Source of the DNA: Talinum fruticosum
Lineage: Eukaryota; Streptophyta; Magnoliopsida; Caryophyllales; Talinaceae
NCBI GenBank assembly: GCA_021018815.1
Contig: JAITYX010000009.1
Location: 6,884,501-6,948,500, forward strand
Direction of reading: 5' to 3'
Length of the DNA: 64,000 nucleotides
Below, piece after piece: positions 1 to 11,167 of this stretch (position 1 is the first letter of the stretch; the number at the start of each line of letters is the position of its first letter). Made by a program: the position numbers and the translations under genes. Under the pieces are notes generated by a model. It saw only the letters and a list, made by a program, of their open reading frames with translations, was not told the DNA's origin and did not search any database.

Positions 1-585
1 AAAACGAATTAGAAAAACCGAGACTCACACTCGAGAGAACTCAAGACAAGTGCTCAAGCTAATGAGACCGAGTTTGATTTACTCAAGAAAGAAAATGAGC
101 GACTACAGCGAAGTTCACCGAGTCTCAAGATCTCGGTTTTAAAATTTACTTAAGGTCGAAGAACCTTGACATGCTCTTAGGATCACGAGTGTGTCTCTTT
201 TCGAAAAGAAGGTCTTGATTTCAACAAAGAGGAAGAATCTAATTCTTACTCGGAATTATTCAAAAGGATTCCCGAACTGTAAAGTTCAGGAAAGCTGAGC
301 ACGGTCCCATTCACGAAATGAAAGGAGGACCAAGCCCGGAATCATGTTTACAAAAGGAAACCATTTTCTCTTATTTCAAAAGGAAAAGTTTTCGAAAGAA
401 AGAGACACAGACTCGGTTCTCGAGAGGAAGACTCGGAATCGGACAAAACCCAAAGTCATTCAAATCCGGGTTCCAAAACACCTTCTTCCTCGAAAAGGAT
501 CACAAGTAAAGAATGTTACTCGGGTTCGTTAGAGGAAGTGAGAAGGGTTAGATTCTCTTTGATTTGCGGGTAACTCGAAGAGATC
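1..585 (+). pseudogene. Gag C-terminal remnant of element A
   Basis: Precedes the protease in the element. Short stretches in shifted frames carry Leu/Glu/Lys-rich coiled-coil-like sequence (for example LLKKENERLQ near 85-115), typical of the gag C-terminal half in SIRE-like copia elements. A basic segment follows at about 350-530. I could not find an intact CCHC zinc knuckle. Several frame changes occur within 600 bp. Assignment rests on position and composition, not on a diagnostic motif. Confidence 0.55.
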
Positions 586-587
586 AA

Positions 588-1900
588 AAGGACACTGGTA
601 TCTTGACAGTGGATTCTCACGCCATATGTCGGGAGATGCGGGACTCTTTTCCGAGTTGAACGGACATAAAGGAGGTAAAGTTACTTTTGGAGATGATAGC
701 AAGGGCAAGATCGTGGAGATTGGCAAGATTGGGAAAGGAAGCAATCGGCCGATCCAGGTATATCTTGTCCAGGGATTGAAATATAATCGCTCGAGCATCT
801 CTCAACTATGTGACAAAGGTCAAGAGGTAAGATTCACTCGGACCAATTACACTATTTCGATGTCTCTACCAAAGAGATCAAGCTGTCGGGTAAGAGATCG
901 GGTAATACATACATCATCCCTCTTTCGACCCAAGTCGAACCTATCTTGTTTAAAAGCGTCTCTCCATGATGATTCTTGGACTTGGCATCGTAGATTAGGC
1001 CATATCAGCATGCATACTATAAAGAAATTAGCATCTAATGGTTTAGTTAGGGGCTTACCTAACTGTGTTTTTGAGAAAGACAAAGTATGTGAAGCATGCA
1101 CTCGAGGGAAACAAGTCGGATCTTCATTCAAATCTCTGAAGACAGTTTCCACATCCAAAGTACTTGATTTACTGCATATGGATTTATACGGTGAAATCCT
1201 CGTGAAGAGTCTCGGAGGTAAATCTTACATACTCGTCATTATTGATGATTTTTCACGATTTACCTGGGTGTGTTTTCTTAAGCACAAAAATGAAGCATTC
1301 AAGGAGTTCAGCAAGCTCTGCAGAAAGATTCAAGTTGAGTCTCGGACTCAGATTCAAAAGATTCGAACCGACCATGGAAGGGAGTTCGATTACTCGGAAT
1401 TCTCGAGTTTTGTGACAAAAATGGAATCTCTCACAACTTCTCAGCACCCGTAACTCCTCAACGGAATGGAGTAGTAGAGAGAAAGAACAGAACCCTTGAA
1501 GAAATAGCAAGGACGATATGATTGAGCACAACTTGCCATACTATTTCAGGCGAGAGGCAGTAAACACAGCCAACTACACTCTAAACAGATGCCTCATCGG
1601 ACCCATTCTGAAGAAAACACCCTATGAACTCTACAAAGGGAAGAAGCCAAAGATTTCATATTTCGGACCTTTCGGATGTAAGTGCTTCGTTCACAACAAT
1701 AGTAAGGATCATCCGACCAAGTTCGATACTCGGTCGGATGAAGGTATTTTTCTAGGTTACTCCTCTTATAGCAAAGCTTATCGCATTTACAATAATCGTA
1801 CTAACAAAGTGGAAGAAAGCATCCACGTAGTATTTGATGAGCTTGAACAGGAGAAGCCAAGTGAGTCTTCATACTCGAACCGAAGCTCGAAAGGATGATG
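588..1900 (+). pseudogene. Copia protease, GAG-pre-integrase and integrase of element A
   Basis: A retropepsin-like active site DSG in the context WYLDSGFSRHM lies at about 590-625, where DSG replaces the textbook DTG as usual in copia. A GAG-pre-integrase domain follows with WHRRLGHIS at about 980-1010 and the CEAC zinc-binding end near 1090. The integrase core then follows: HMDLYGE near 1178, IDDFSRFTW near 1240, and RTDHGREF near 1365, which carries the second catalytic Asp. A frameshift near 1450 moves the reading into the next frame, where the C-terminal part (KTPYELYKGKKP, then GCKCFVHNN and the DEGIFLGYS region) runs to about 1898. The enzyme would have cut and joined element DNA into the host genome. 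At least one frameshift and one stop disable it. Confidence 0.9.
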
Positions 1901-2199
1901 ACGAAGTTAAGCCTACAAAGACTCGGACCCAACATGCTCGAATGAAGTCACTCGTAACGAGGAAACTCGGAATGAGACAGTTCAAGAACCGGCTCGAACG
2001 AACAAGTCAATGAAGGAGATCACTCGAATAAGCTTCGAAGATCAAGCCGCTCAACCCACAAACCTGGTGAATCAAAGAACTTGTAAAGCCTTCAAATTCA
2101 CTTCTAGTCATCCTCAAGAAAACATTATTTCGATATCAACAGTGGGGTAAGAACTCGTTCCTCTCTTCACAATCTATGTGCATTTACTGCATTCATTTC

Positions 2200-3000
2200 A
2201 TTAACTCGAACCCAAAATGCACTAGAGGCCCTTAACGAACCGAGAATGGGTAGAGGCCATGCAAGAGGAACTTAATCAATTCGAGAGAAACCAAGTCCGG
2301 ACTCGACCAACCGACCTTCCGACCACCCGGTTATAGGAACCAAATGGGTTTTCAAGAACAAACTGGATGAGGGTGGAGTGGTAGTCGAAACAAGGCTAAA
2401 CTTGTGGCTCGGGGATATAATCAAGAAGAAGGAATTGATTGTGGGGAAACCTTTGCACTGTAGCAGAATCGAAGCCATTAGAATATCTGTTGGCATTTGC
2501 ATCCAGCATGCATATTAAATTATATCAAATGGATGTTAAGTGTGCCTTTCTCAATGGTTTTATTAAAGAAGATGTTTATGTCGAGCAACCTCCCGATTTT
2601 GAAAACTCGGAATTTCCAAATCATGTTTTCAAACTTCAAAAGGCTCTCTATGGTCCGAAGCAAGCCCCTCGAGCTTGGTATGAAAGACTGAGTAACTTCT
2701 TGGTTCAAAATGATTTCAAAAGAGGTCAGATCGACAAGACTCTATTCATAAAGACCAAAGAGAAAGATTTTCTTATTGTTCAAATCTATGTTGATGATAT
2801 TATTTTCGGTGCTACTAATGAATTTCGTGTCGAGAATTTTTTGAGTTGATGAGTCAAGAATTCCAAATGAGCATGATGGGAGAACTCAATTTCTTCCTTG
2901 GGTTGGAAATCAAACAAGACAAAGATGGAATCTTTGTTCATCAATCAAAATACACCAAGGAACTCGCTGAAGAAATATAAACTTCAAGATGCAAAGCACG
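2200..3000 (+). pseudogene. Copia reverse transcriptase of element A
   Basis: The RT_Rvt2 type is recognisable from GTKWVFKNKLDEGG-like sequence near 2338, MDVKCAFLNG near 2530 carrying the first catalytic Asp, the GPKQAPRAWYERL region near 2652, and the catalytic YVDDI box at about 2788-2802. Further copia RT sequence (FFLGLEI, HQSKYTKEL) continues in another frame to about 3000. The longest unbroken stretch is 2439-2849. Stops and frameshifts flank it on both sides. It would have copied element RNA into cDNA in virus-like particles. Confidence 0.92.
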
Positions 3001-3049
3001 CATCTACACCAATGAGTAGCGAGTATAAAGCTTGACTCGGACGAGAAAG

Positions 3050-3725
3050 GTAAAGCAATAGATCGAAACTCTATCGAGGTATGATTGGATCTTTGCTATA
3101 TCTTACTTCAAGCGAGCCGATATAATGTTCGAGTGTTTGTTTATGCGCAAGATTTCAAGCTAATCCAAAAGAATCACATCTCACTTCGGTGAAGAGAATT
3201 TTTAGATATCTTGCGGTACTCGGAATTTAGGTCTGTGGTATTCCAAAGACTTAGAACCGACTCGACCTGGGTACTCGGACGCGGACTACGCAGGATACAA
3301 AGTTGATCGAAAGAGCACATCCGGAGCTTGCCAATTTCGGGTCAATCCCTAATATCTTGGCACTCAAAGAAACAAAACTCAATAGCTCTATCAACTACGG
3401 AAGCTGAATACATTGCCGGTGGAGCTTGTTGCGCTCGAATTCTTTGGATAAAACAACACTTGAAGGATCTTGGACTATTCCTCAACTCAATCCCAATCAA
3501 GTGTGACAACCAAAGCGCAATCAGCATCACTAAGAATCCTGTCCAAGCATTCAAAAACAAAGCATATTGAGGTCGGGTATCACTTCTTACGCGATCACTC
3601 GAAAAGGGTGATATTGAGCTTAAGTTCATTCCTACTAATCTTCGGTTAGCGGATATCTTTACTAAGCCTCTTGGTGAAGATCGGTTTTGTTTTATTCGGA
3701 ATGAGCTTGGCATGTTAAATGCTTA
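3050..3725 (+). pseudogene. Copia RT connection and RNase H domain of element A
   Basis: The end of pol. Sequence resembling a YRGMIGSLLYLTSSRADIMFS region lies near 3070, in broken frames. A long open stretch at 3328-3570 carries SWHSKKQNSIALSTTEAEYIA, with the RNase H catalytic Glu, and IKCDNQSAIS, with a catalytic Asp. The tail near 3640-3722 (DIFTKPLGEDRF, then ELGMLNA and a stop) is the canonical copia pol end and fixes the pol boundary. The domain degrades the RNA strand of the RNA:DNA hybrid. Two frame changes after 3570 break it. Confidence 0.88.
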
Positions 3726-4344
3726 ATTACGTGCTATGTGCTTTACGTGTTAATAACAATTAGTTCGATTGATTCGATGATACTCGGGCTGATAGTTATT
3801 TCGTGTTTCGAGTCACTCGTAAATCTTTCGAGTCAAACTAGACATAGAGAAATTTGGACATCAAATTTTCTAAAGCTATCTCTAGAACAAGTGGAGAGTT
3901 TCGGATTATATTTTCAAAATCTTTTCCTCTCTCTTTCTCGAGCGCTGCGATCGGATCGTAATCGTAGATTTCAAACCGCTGGTTTCTCAACCGTTGAAGA
4001 AGAACCGTCACACCGGTCTTTGGTGACTGATGGACAAGCCGAGTCGAACGGAGTTACTTAACGGATAGTGGACGGGCGCGCTTATTTTCTATAAATAACG
4101 ACTATCCATCTTCATCTCGGTATTCTAAAACTCCATCTCTCTCAAAAGAAACTTCTCGCGGAAGATTACTACGTGAAGCAGTCCCTCTTGATCGTCTCGC
4201 AAACATCAAAGAAGCTCTCTCTCACTCTCTTGTAAGTTTTGACTGCTCTCATCACTCTTTCTTTTACTTTTTCTATTTTCTTCTCTTCTACACCTCCTTC
4301 TCTTTTTCAATCAAAAGCTTCATCTTTTCTCTCCTTCTCTCACA
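3726..4344 (+). other. Spacer between pol and envelope-like ORF of element A
   Basis: No convincing coding sequence. It holds a TATA-like box at 4089-4097, a pyrimidine-rich leader (CT-rich from about 4120 to 4340) and the ATG of the envelope-like ORF at 4345. The equivalent spacers of two other copies in this window have the same layout. Confidence 0.6.
4086..4100 (+). promoter_or_regulatory. Internal TATA-like box upstream of envelope-like ORF (element A)
   Basis: CTATAAATAACG sits about 250 bp upstream of the envelope-like ATG at 4345. Reverse-strand counterparts occur at 32905-32916 and 51744-51754 at nearly the same distance from their own ATGs, in recognisably homologous flanks. This suggests a functional internal promoter at least in the ancestor. 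Transcription from it is inferred. Confidence 0.5.
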
Positions 4345-5775
4345 ATGCCTAAACGCGGAAACCATCCCGACTTCCGGGTTTCTCCCTCCTCCAAAAGCCT
4401 CGCACCAACAAGCCGTAAAGCTCAACCCCTTCCAAACCCGTTGTCACCCATCACCTTGCACTCGGACGACAAATTCTTCCCAACAACCAAATTCTCCTAG
4501 TTGTCCAACATCCAAACCACCGGAGTCTACCAATTCTTGTGTTTCGAGTGAGTTCATCTATCCCGAACTCGTTTCGAGTTCTATGCTCACCTCACTCACT
4601 CCGAAAATGTTCTAACCTCTAAGGTTCGAACATTACTGTTCAGTATCAACTCTTCCTCGCTCCACCGCCTCGTTCAAAGTTTCTTCTCTTTTCTTGAACA
4701 GCAACCCTATCCCTTTCACTCGAAGTCGCCGACGACTTCTTCGAAAAGTACGCAAAAGAATTCCCGGGTCCGGAAAGAACTTTTCGTGACTTAGTTGAAG
4801 TCGAAGCTAGGCTTACGTGCTTTCTGCCGATGAGAACCTTCTTCTCACAAAGCATTCTAGCAAGGAGAACCCCAACTCCAAGCACCTTAAAGCCCTCTTC
4901 GATATCCTGGAGGGATACGAAGTCGACCTCTTCCCCTCCATCATTGAGCGGATGGCCGCTGTGCCAGCTCAACTCCAAACCAAGAAGAACACCTCCCTTC
5001 CTTTCGGTGCTCTTCTCACCCTCGTTTTCAAACAATTTCAAGTTCCTCTTCCCTCGACCCAAACGCGGTGTCCGAGGCGGCCATTGTGGTCGGCAAGAAG
5101 GAACTCCGGGGTATGGATACCGGAAACCGACCCCGGTGTCCGGGTTCACAACTCGGAGCCGAGGCCCCCTTCTCCTCCTTAGACTCGAAATCAACCCTTC
5201 TCCCTCTTCCCTCTCGCACTGGTGGTGCCTCCACCTCAGGTCCCTCCAAATCTCTCTCTACCCTCTTGTCCCCTGCTTTCATGGACAAGATCAGCTTTGT
5301 GTCTTCCGAACTCGGAGACATGCTCGGGGCTTTCAAGTCTGTCCTCCAAGGTCCGACCATCAACCAAAAGATCGGTCGAGTCCCAAATCCGAGAGCGAGC
5401 AGTCTCTCGTTCTTGAGATGAAGGAGCTGGTCCAGGAGCGAAGGAGCTGGTCGAGCTCCTTAGAGAGAGACGGTCGAAGGCGGCTCGGGACCGGGATGAC
5501 TCGGACGCGTCCGAAGCGTCTTCGAGCCCGAGCTCGACCTCCTCGGACAGCGAAGGAAGCCGAGGAAGAAGAGGAAGAAGGCTGCAGATGCAGCAGAAGA
5601 TGCTCGAGGAACTCGCGGCCGAGGCGAGGCCCTTCCGGGCAAAGGGAAGAAGAGGCCGTGGCAACTGCTGAGGGTCGGTCCGCTCCCCAAGCGCAAATCG
5701 TCAGTACTCGGCTCGGACGAGCGAGTCCGAGTGGGTCGACAGACCTCGCCCCTCCGGCGGGTCGGACAAAGCGAC
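4345..5775 (+). pseudogene. Envelope-like ORF of element A, left part (putative plant transposon protein domain)
   Basis: Starts at ATG 4345 with MPKRGNHPDF, matching the starts of other copies (MPKSG at 32675, MTKRV at 51512, MTKRN at 54385, all minus). The conserved block follows in shifting frames: TTGVYQFL near 4525, FIYPELV near 4556, then at 4830-5000 the segment ending in ILEGYEVDLFP, and LPFGALLT near 5000. A Ser-rich acidic then basic C-terminal region (about 5460-5660) includes a run of alternating Ser/Asp and an Arg/Gly-rich tail. In SIRE-type elements an ORF in this position is called envelope-like; its function is not established and no transmembrane segment is evident here. Several frameshifts break it, and the gypsy element at 5776 interrupts it. 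Confidence 0.75.
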
Positions 5776-8040
5776 TGTTAAGCTTGTTGTACAAGCAACA
5801 AATTAAACCACTACTTAAACTTATAATAAACAATATAGCAAGGGCAAGTAGGGATCGAATCCACGAGGAAAGATATAATAACATGCAAGTTTTAATCTAA
5901 TTAAATTTACTACTCTTAAAAACAAAATAGAAAATATAAATTAAAATCAATAACTAAAATTCATAGAAAATTATCTAATAACTAAATAAATAATTTATAC
6001 AGAATAATAAAACTACAATAACCCAGACATATTTTTGTATATTTTTAGAATAATTAAAACAGAAAACTAAAGCAGAAAATAAACAAATTCTAAAACAGAA
6101 AATTAAATAAGTAAAATTCTGCACTAAAATAATTACGAAAATAAATACTAAAATTACCCAGAATAATAATACTAATTTTCTAAACCTAACCAGACCCTAA
6201 AAATATAAAAACAAAATTTAAAATCTAATTTACGAATTTATTTTATTAAAAACCTGCAGTAATTAAATTCAAGAATTAAATCTGAAAAAATATCAAATTA
6301 ATTCCAAAAATTCTAAAATTTAATCACAGCAAACTAGGACTCTATCTAAACCCTAAAAGAAAATAAAACAAGGAAAATAACAAAAGAAACTATTTTAAAA
6401 CTAATTTCTAACAAACTGACTCAAAAATAAGAAACACTAACAGAAAATTAATTCTGAAAATTAAAATATATAAAGACTCAAAATTAAATTAAAATAAAAT
6501 TACTAAAACTAACCTAAAATACTGATCTTTAGGGGGTAACGAAATTAATAATAAAAGACTATATATTTATAAATAAAAATTGACAAACTAAAGAAAATAA
6601 CTAAAAACAAACAAATAATTATCAAAAATAGCAAATTTATAAAAACACTTAGTATAATCTATATCCACCATGAAAATTATTATTTATAATTAACACACAA
6701 ATTGATCTACCCATGAGCTAAACTGTAGAAGACAACCACTAGCGGATCTTCCCCGTTTTTCCTTAGTTATTAGTTTACTTAGGCCTAGCCCTAATATAAA
6801 CCCTACTAATATTGATAACCCTAGCACTAGCACTAGAATTTAATCAAATTAGAGCATTAAGTATTAGAAAAACATCATCTAGCACCTAATAACCAATCTA
6901 CTAGCAAATTGATTTAAGAAGGATCTATGATAATTTCCTAATTAAAAGAGATGGGTATGAGCCATCCATGATTAACTAGGGTGATACTTATGTCTAAAAG
7001 ATCAAGCAATTACGTACTTAAACCCTCTAAACTATCACATGAATTTATATAAAACTAAATAGCGTGCACTCTAATTAATTAGACATAAATTCATAAACAT
7101 TAAACACAAATTATCATAGAATCATGGATCAAATCAATAAGACAATAAAAATCAAAACTTTGTTTCAAAATAAATAATTTAACATGGCTTCAATGAGATT
7201 ATACTAAGTATAAGAAAAACTACTCAAACATAATGTAATTTGGGACACATAAACTAACTAAAAATATCATCTTTAATATCGAACTAATAATAAAAATAGA
7301 GTCTTTAAAATAAAAATTACAATAATAATAATACCATAATAATCCTTGCCATGGTGATGATCGGGAAGGTGATGAGGAGGATTATGATGATGATGGGTGA
7401 TTAAGGGGAGAAGTGGAGGGTGATTGATGATGAATATATGAAGTTGTGGGTGGCGTGAGGTACAAAGGTGGGTAGCAAGGATGATGTGTGGGCAGCGAAG
7501 GAAGTGCCAGCGCATGCAAGGAATGAGCAGCGAAGGGAGGTTTGTGACAGCGAAGGAAGCAGCGAGAGATGGGCGGCTGGTGTGTGGGCTATGGGAGAAA
7601 GGGGCTGGGCGGCCAGCAAGAGGCAGCAAGGGTCGCGGCAGCGAGTCACGAAGGGGTGTGGGCAGCAAGGGAAAGAGGTGGTGAGTGTGTGTGGTTCCTC
7701 CCTCCATGATGATAATAAGTAGTATATATAGGGTGAAAGAGTTAGGGTTTATTTCTCTTTCTTCTCTTCTAAGTTTCCCTTTTCTATTCCACTTAGGATT
7801 TCCTAAAATATAATATCCTAAAATAAATATTTTATTACATATTATATTTATGGACCGACTTCATATATTTTCTTGGATGCTTGTCGGTAGCTAAAAATCC
7901 ACTTTTAACGACTTTTCTTCTCTTCCCCACTTTATTCGATAATTACCTATAAATAGACAAAATAGAATAAATTAGATAAAATAAACTATATAATATAAAC
8001 TCAATAACTACTAAAAATACGTATAAAATACAACTTAACA
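5776..8040 (-). repeat. 3' LTR of the TR-GAG element
   Basis: 2265 bp, near-identical to 11168-13431. By eye I count about a dozen differences (single-base substitutions and 1-2-bp indels), roughly 0.5%. Ends are the inverted repeat TGTTAAG/CTTAACA. It contains a TATA-like box on the minus strand at about 7722-7735 (TATATATA) and a G-rich, repetitive leader at 7345-7700. The A-rich remainder has no coding content. Confidence 0.95.
7722..7737 (-). promoter_or_regulatory. TATA-like box in TR-GAG LTR
   Basis: TATATATA lies about 305 bp inside the LTR, counted from its minus-strand start at 8040, which is a plausible U3 promoter position. The identical box occurs in the other LTR near 13112-13128. 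Read on the minus strand, an ORF opens just downstream (around 7707). Confidence 0.5.
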
Positions 8041-8056
8041 AATCCCCACACTTAGA
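8041..8056 (-). other. Polypurine tract of the TR-GAG element
   Basis: On the minus strand the bases directly before the LTR read AAGTGTGGGGATT, then TGTTAAG. A purine-rich stretch abutting an LTR start is the primer for plus-strand DNA synthesis, which fixes 5776-8040 as the 3' LTR of a minus-strand element. Confidence 0.75.
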
Positions 8057-9337
8057 CTTTGGACGTCCTCGTGCAAAGAAATCTAAGACTTGATCTAATA
8101 ATATGGCTTCTTATAAAGATATACATAAAACATAAAATATACACTAAGTTTGCCTTGCTTTCAAAAATACTTTGATGAAATTTTTGTCTTTCCCAAGCAA
8201 GTGAAGAACTAAACATTTCATTGCCATCGGAGAGTTTATTCATCGACCTCACAATATCTCTTTTAATTAAGCAACAAAAATTTATCCATCTTTTTCAAAC
8301 ATGTACATTCCGGTCAAGAGGTCTAAAACTTTTTAGGATGGGAAAAATTAAGGTGCGGTATGGTTATAGAGACACTCGAATCAGCGAGATAACTCACTAA
8401 AAATCGATAATAAACTTGTTTTGCAAACTTCTTTTTTTTTTTTTTTTTTTCAATTATATATATATATATATAACTCCATTCAAGCACATATTCGAGGCCC
8501 ATATAGGGTCTTAGAAATATAACACTCCCTGTCTCCCACTCACCCAAACAGAGGTGCTGGAGTTAATACTCTATTTTTTTCTTTTTTTCTTTTTTTTTTT
8601 TTTTTTTCGTTAGTATGGTTCGAGCCATTGATCGGCCTAAAAGGGGCATGACTCTCCCAGCATGGGTTACTCCATTCATAAGGCTCAACTTGAGACCTAA
8701 ACTTAAGGGGAAATGGCGCCGAGCCACCAACTCCGACCCATGTTGGTAAACTAACAATTTTTTTTTTTTTTTTTTTTTAATAATTTTTTTTTATTTGTAG
8801 GCAAAACAAGAAAAATCAAAATTTTAATGAGTCAATCTGCTAAGTTCGGTAGTCTAGGTGAACGGTTTAAGTCAATTTATTGCCTCTATCACGATTATAT
8901 AGCATGATCAATTGGACGAGAAAAATTTATGATTATCACTAATTGAAGAAATATATGAGGATCAACTCAAACAACTCCGAATAACAATTAACATGTTCAA
9001 ATTTCTCACTTTCAAAGGGAAAGAAAAATTAGAAACAGAAAAATTTAAGCAAGTTAACCTAGCATATATTTATATTCATGCATTTCTTTACAAAAAGACA
9101 CTAATTTTTTATTTTTTTATATTTTTTATTTTTTAATAAAAATAAGATAAATATAAATGCATAAAATTAAAATGCAGGATGCACTCCCCACACTTAATTC
9201 ATGCATTGTCCCTAATGCATGCTAAATAAAAATAAAAATAAAATTAAAGTAAAAATTATAGAAACTTCCTCGAAAATGTTGGGTTGCCTCCCAACCAGCG
9301 CCTTTGTTTACCGTCTTTGGCTCGACACCTTTGTAGC
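8057..9337 (-). other. Non-coding internal region of the TR-GAG element
   Basis: No domain recognised. It holds three long T-runs on the plus strand (8432-8450, about 8573-8607, 8758-8778), a short TA microsatellite at 8455-8471, and A/T-rich sequence. This is where pol would lie in an autonomous gypsy element. Confidence 0.6.
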
Positions 9338-10948
9338 TCAAGGATCATTCAGCTGCATTTCCCACACTAAATTGATCCGGTCTCCTGCATACTTGTAATT
9401 AGTGGGAGATTTCTTTTGGAAAAGAACAGATGTATTCTCCCCCACACTTACCTTTTTGTTCCTTTTCAATTTTAATTTGTTCGTGAATAGATCTTTAAGG
9501 AACTTAGCATAACGAGGTTCCCGTTTCATGGTATCTAGAAGAGGAATGTTTGTTTCTACCTTCCTAGATACTTCTATGATATCTTCAATTGCCTCATCTA
9601 TTGTAGGAGTTGTGCTTATTAGTCTACTAGGGAAAGGTGGGATAGGCTTGTAAAGATCTTTCTTATTGTCACCTATTTCCTTAGCATTAGAGGCGTCATC
9701 TTTGTTTTGGTCAAGTTTAGATTCCTTGACCTCTAATTCTAGCTCTACCTCTACCTCTATGTTTTTCCTAGGTTCCTCTAACTCTTTCCCATTATTAAGT
9801 GTTATGACACTCACATTTTCTTTTGGATCTTGGAAAGGTTGAGATTGCATTTGGGCTTGCAGGTTACTAAGCATGATATCATTGGCAATCTGTTTCTCTT
9901 GAACTCTGCTTTATGGTCATCTCTAAGTTTTGGAACCTAAGGTCGATCTGCTTTTTCTGGTCATCCATCTTCGTAATGATTTGCTCTAAAAGATAATTAG
10001 TTTTGTCATGAGCAATGGATTGATCAAATTCTAGGGGTTTTCTTCAAATTCATACCTAAGGTTAGAGTAATCACTCCATTCTTCATAAGTGTTTGAGAAT
10101 ATGTTATAATTCATTCGACCTTGGTTGGAAAAAATAGCATTCACATGCCCTCTTTGTTGTGTAGGGCATGAATTAGCAACATGACCCTCTAAATAGCAAA
10201 TACTACAAACTACTACTTCTTCTTTATGGACCAATTTATTCAACATAACAGTAATTTGGGACAATTGGGTCTCTACAGATGGACCTAAATTGAACTCATT
10301 AACATTCCTAAATTGGGTATCTCCCATTCCAAATTGTTGAGTATTTTGGGCCATATTATTTAACAATTCTCTAGCCTCGAGGTGTAGTCTTATTAAACAA
10401 GGCCCCTCCACTAGCAACATCTACCATATTTCTATTTATTGGCAATAAACCTTCATAAAAATATTGAATCAATAAATGCTCAGGAATTTGATGTTGGGGA
10501 CAAGTAGCACATAATTTATTAAAACGCTCCCAATATTCGGAAAAACTCTCCCCAATCATCTGTTTAATACCACAAATTTCCTTTCTAATGGACCCTATCC
10601 TAGATGCAGGAAAAAATTTCTCTAAAAATGCTTTATGAACTTCGGTCCATGTAGTGAATGTTGCAGGTGGTAAGTAATAAAACCAATCTTTAGCCTTATC
10701 CTGAGCGAAAAGGGAAAGGCTCTCAACTTAATTTGGTCTTGGGTGATTCCCTCAAATTGCATAGTGGAACATGTAATAATAAACTCATTGATATGACGAT
10801 ATGGGTCCTCACCAGGCAGTCCATGAAATTTAGGTAACATATTTAAAAATCCGGAGTTAAGTTTTAGTGGTCGGTCCAATGCGGGATATGAGATAGGTAA
10901 AAGTTGTGTCTCCAAGTTAGGTGCAGCAAGTTCTCGTAAGGTAGTCAT
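9338..10948 (-). pseudogene. Gypsy gag of the TR-GAG element
   Basis: Reads leftward from 10948. The N-terminal part has LRELAAPNLETQ and LPKFHGLPGEDPYRHINEF, matching Retrotrans_gag of Athila/Tat-like gypsy elements. The central part includes FLEKFFPASR, GESFSEYWERFNKLC (about 10559) and LLIQYFYEGLLP. A CCHC zinc knuckle (CSICYLEGHVANSCP, spacing C-x2-C-x4-H-x4-C) lies near 10190 and would bind RNA. The last segment (9874-9338) carries ENVSVITLNNGKEL and an acidic linker, and stops where family members usually enter the protease. Frame changes occur near 10710, 10385, 10031 and 9890; the first lies beside a homopolymer. The gag would have packaged element RNA. It is broken in this copy. Confidence 0.85.
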
Positions 10949-11144
10949 CTCAATAATTTTAGAACTTATAGAAACAGAATCGAAACACTTACTTGGCTTT
11001 CAACTTCGTCAAATGTATACTCCTTTTCAAAATAAAAAAAGCACTAAAAAAAACAAAATTATGAAAACAAACTATTAAAGTTACAAAGAAGTAATAAAAG
11101 TAGTAAATCTAAAATAAATAAAACTAACAACTATTATTTTCTTT

Positions 11145-11162
11145 CCCCGAGCAACGGCGCCA
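11145..11162 (-). other. Primer binding site, tRNA-Asp type
   Basis: On the minus strand, 5 bases after the LTR, the sequence reads TGGCGCCGTTGCTCGGGG. The plant tRNA-Asp(GUC) 3' end is CCCCGGCAACGGCGCCA, so the site matches except for one extra base. This sets the transcription direction as minus and identifies 11168-13431 as the 5' LTR. Confidence 0.9.
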
Positions 11163-11167
11163 AAATT

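Noticed and set aside
4646..5900. Several long overlapping ORFs on both strands
   Set aside because: GC-rich, low-complexity Ser/Arg/Glu-coding sequence of the envelope-like ORF leaves other frames open. The 4830-5900 frame has no homology pattern after about 5000, and the minus-strand ORFs are shadows.
11145..11162. A tRNA gene fragment
   Set aside because: Only the 3' acceptor complement is present at the LTR border. It is a primer site, not a tRNA gene.
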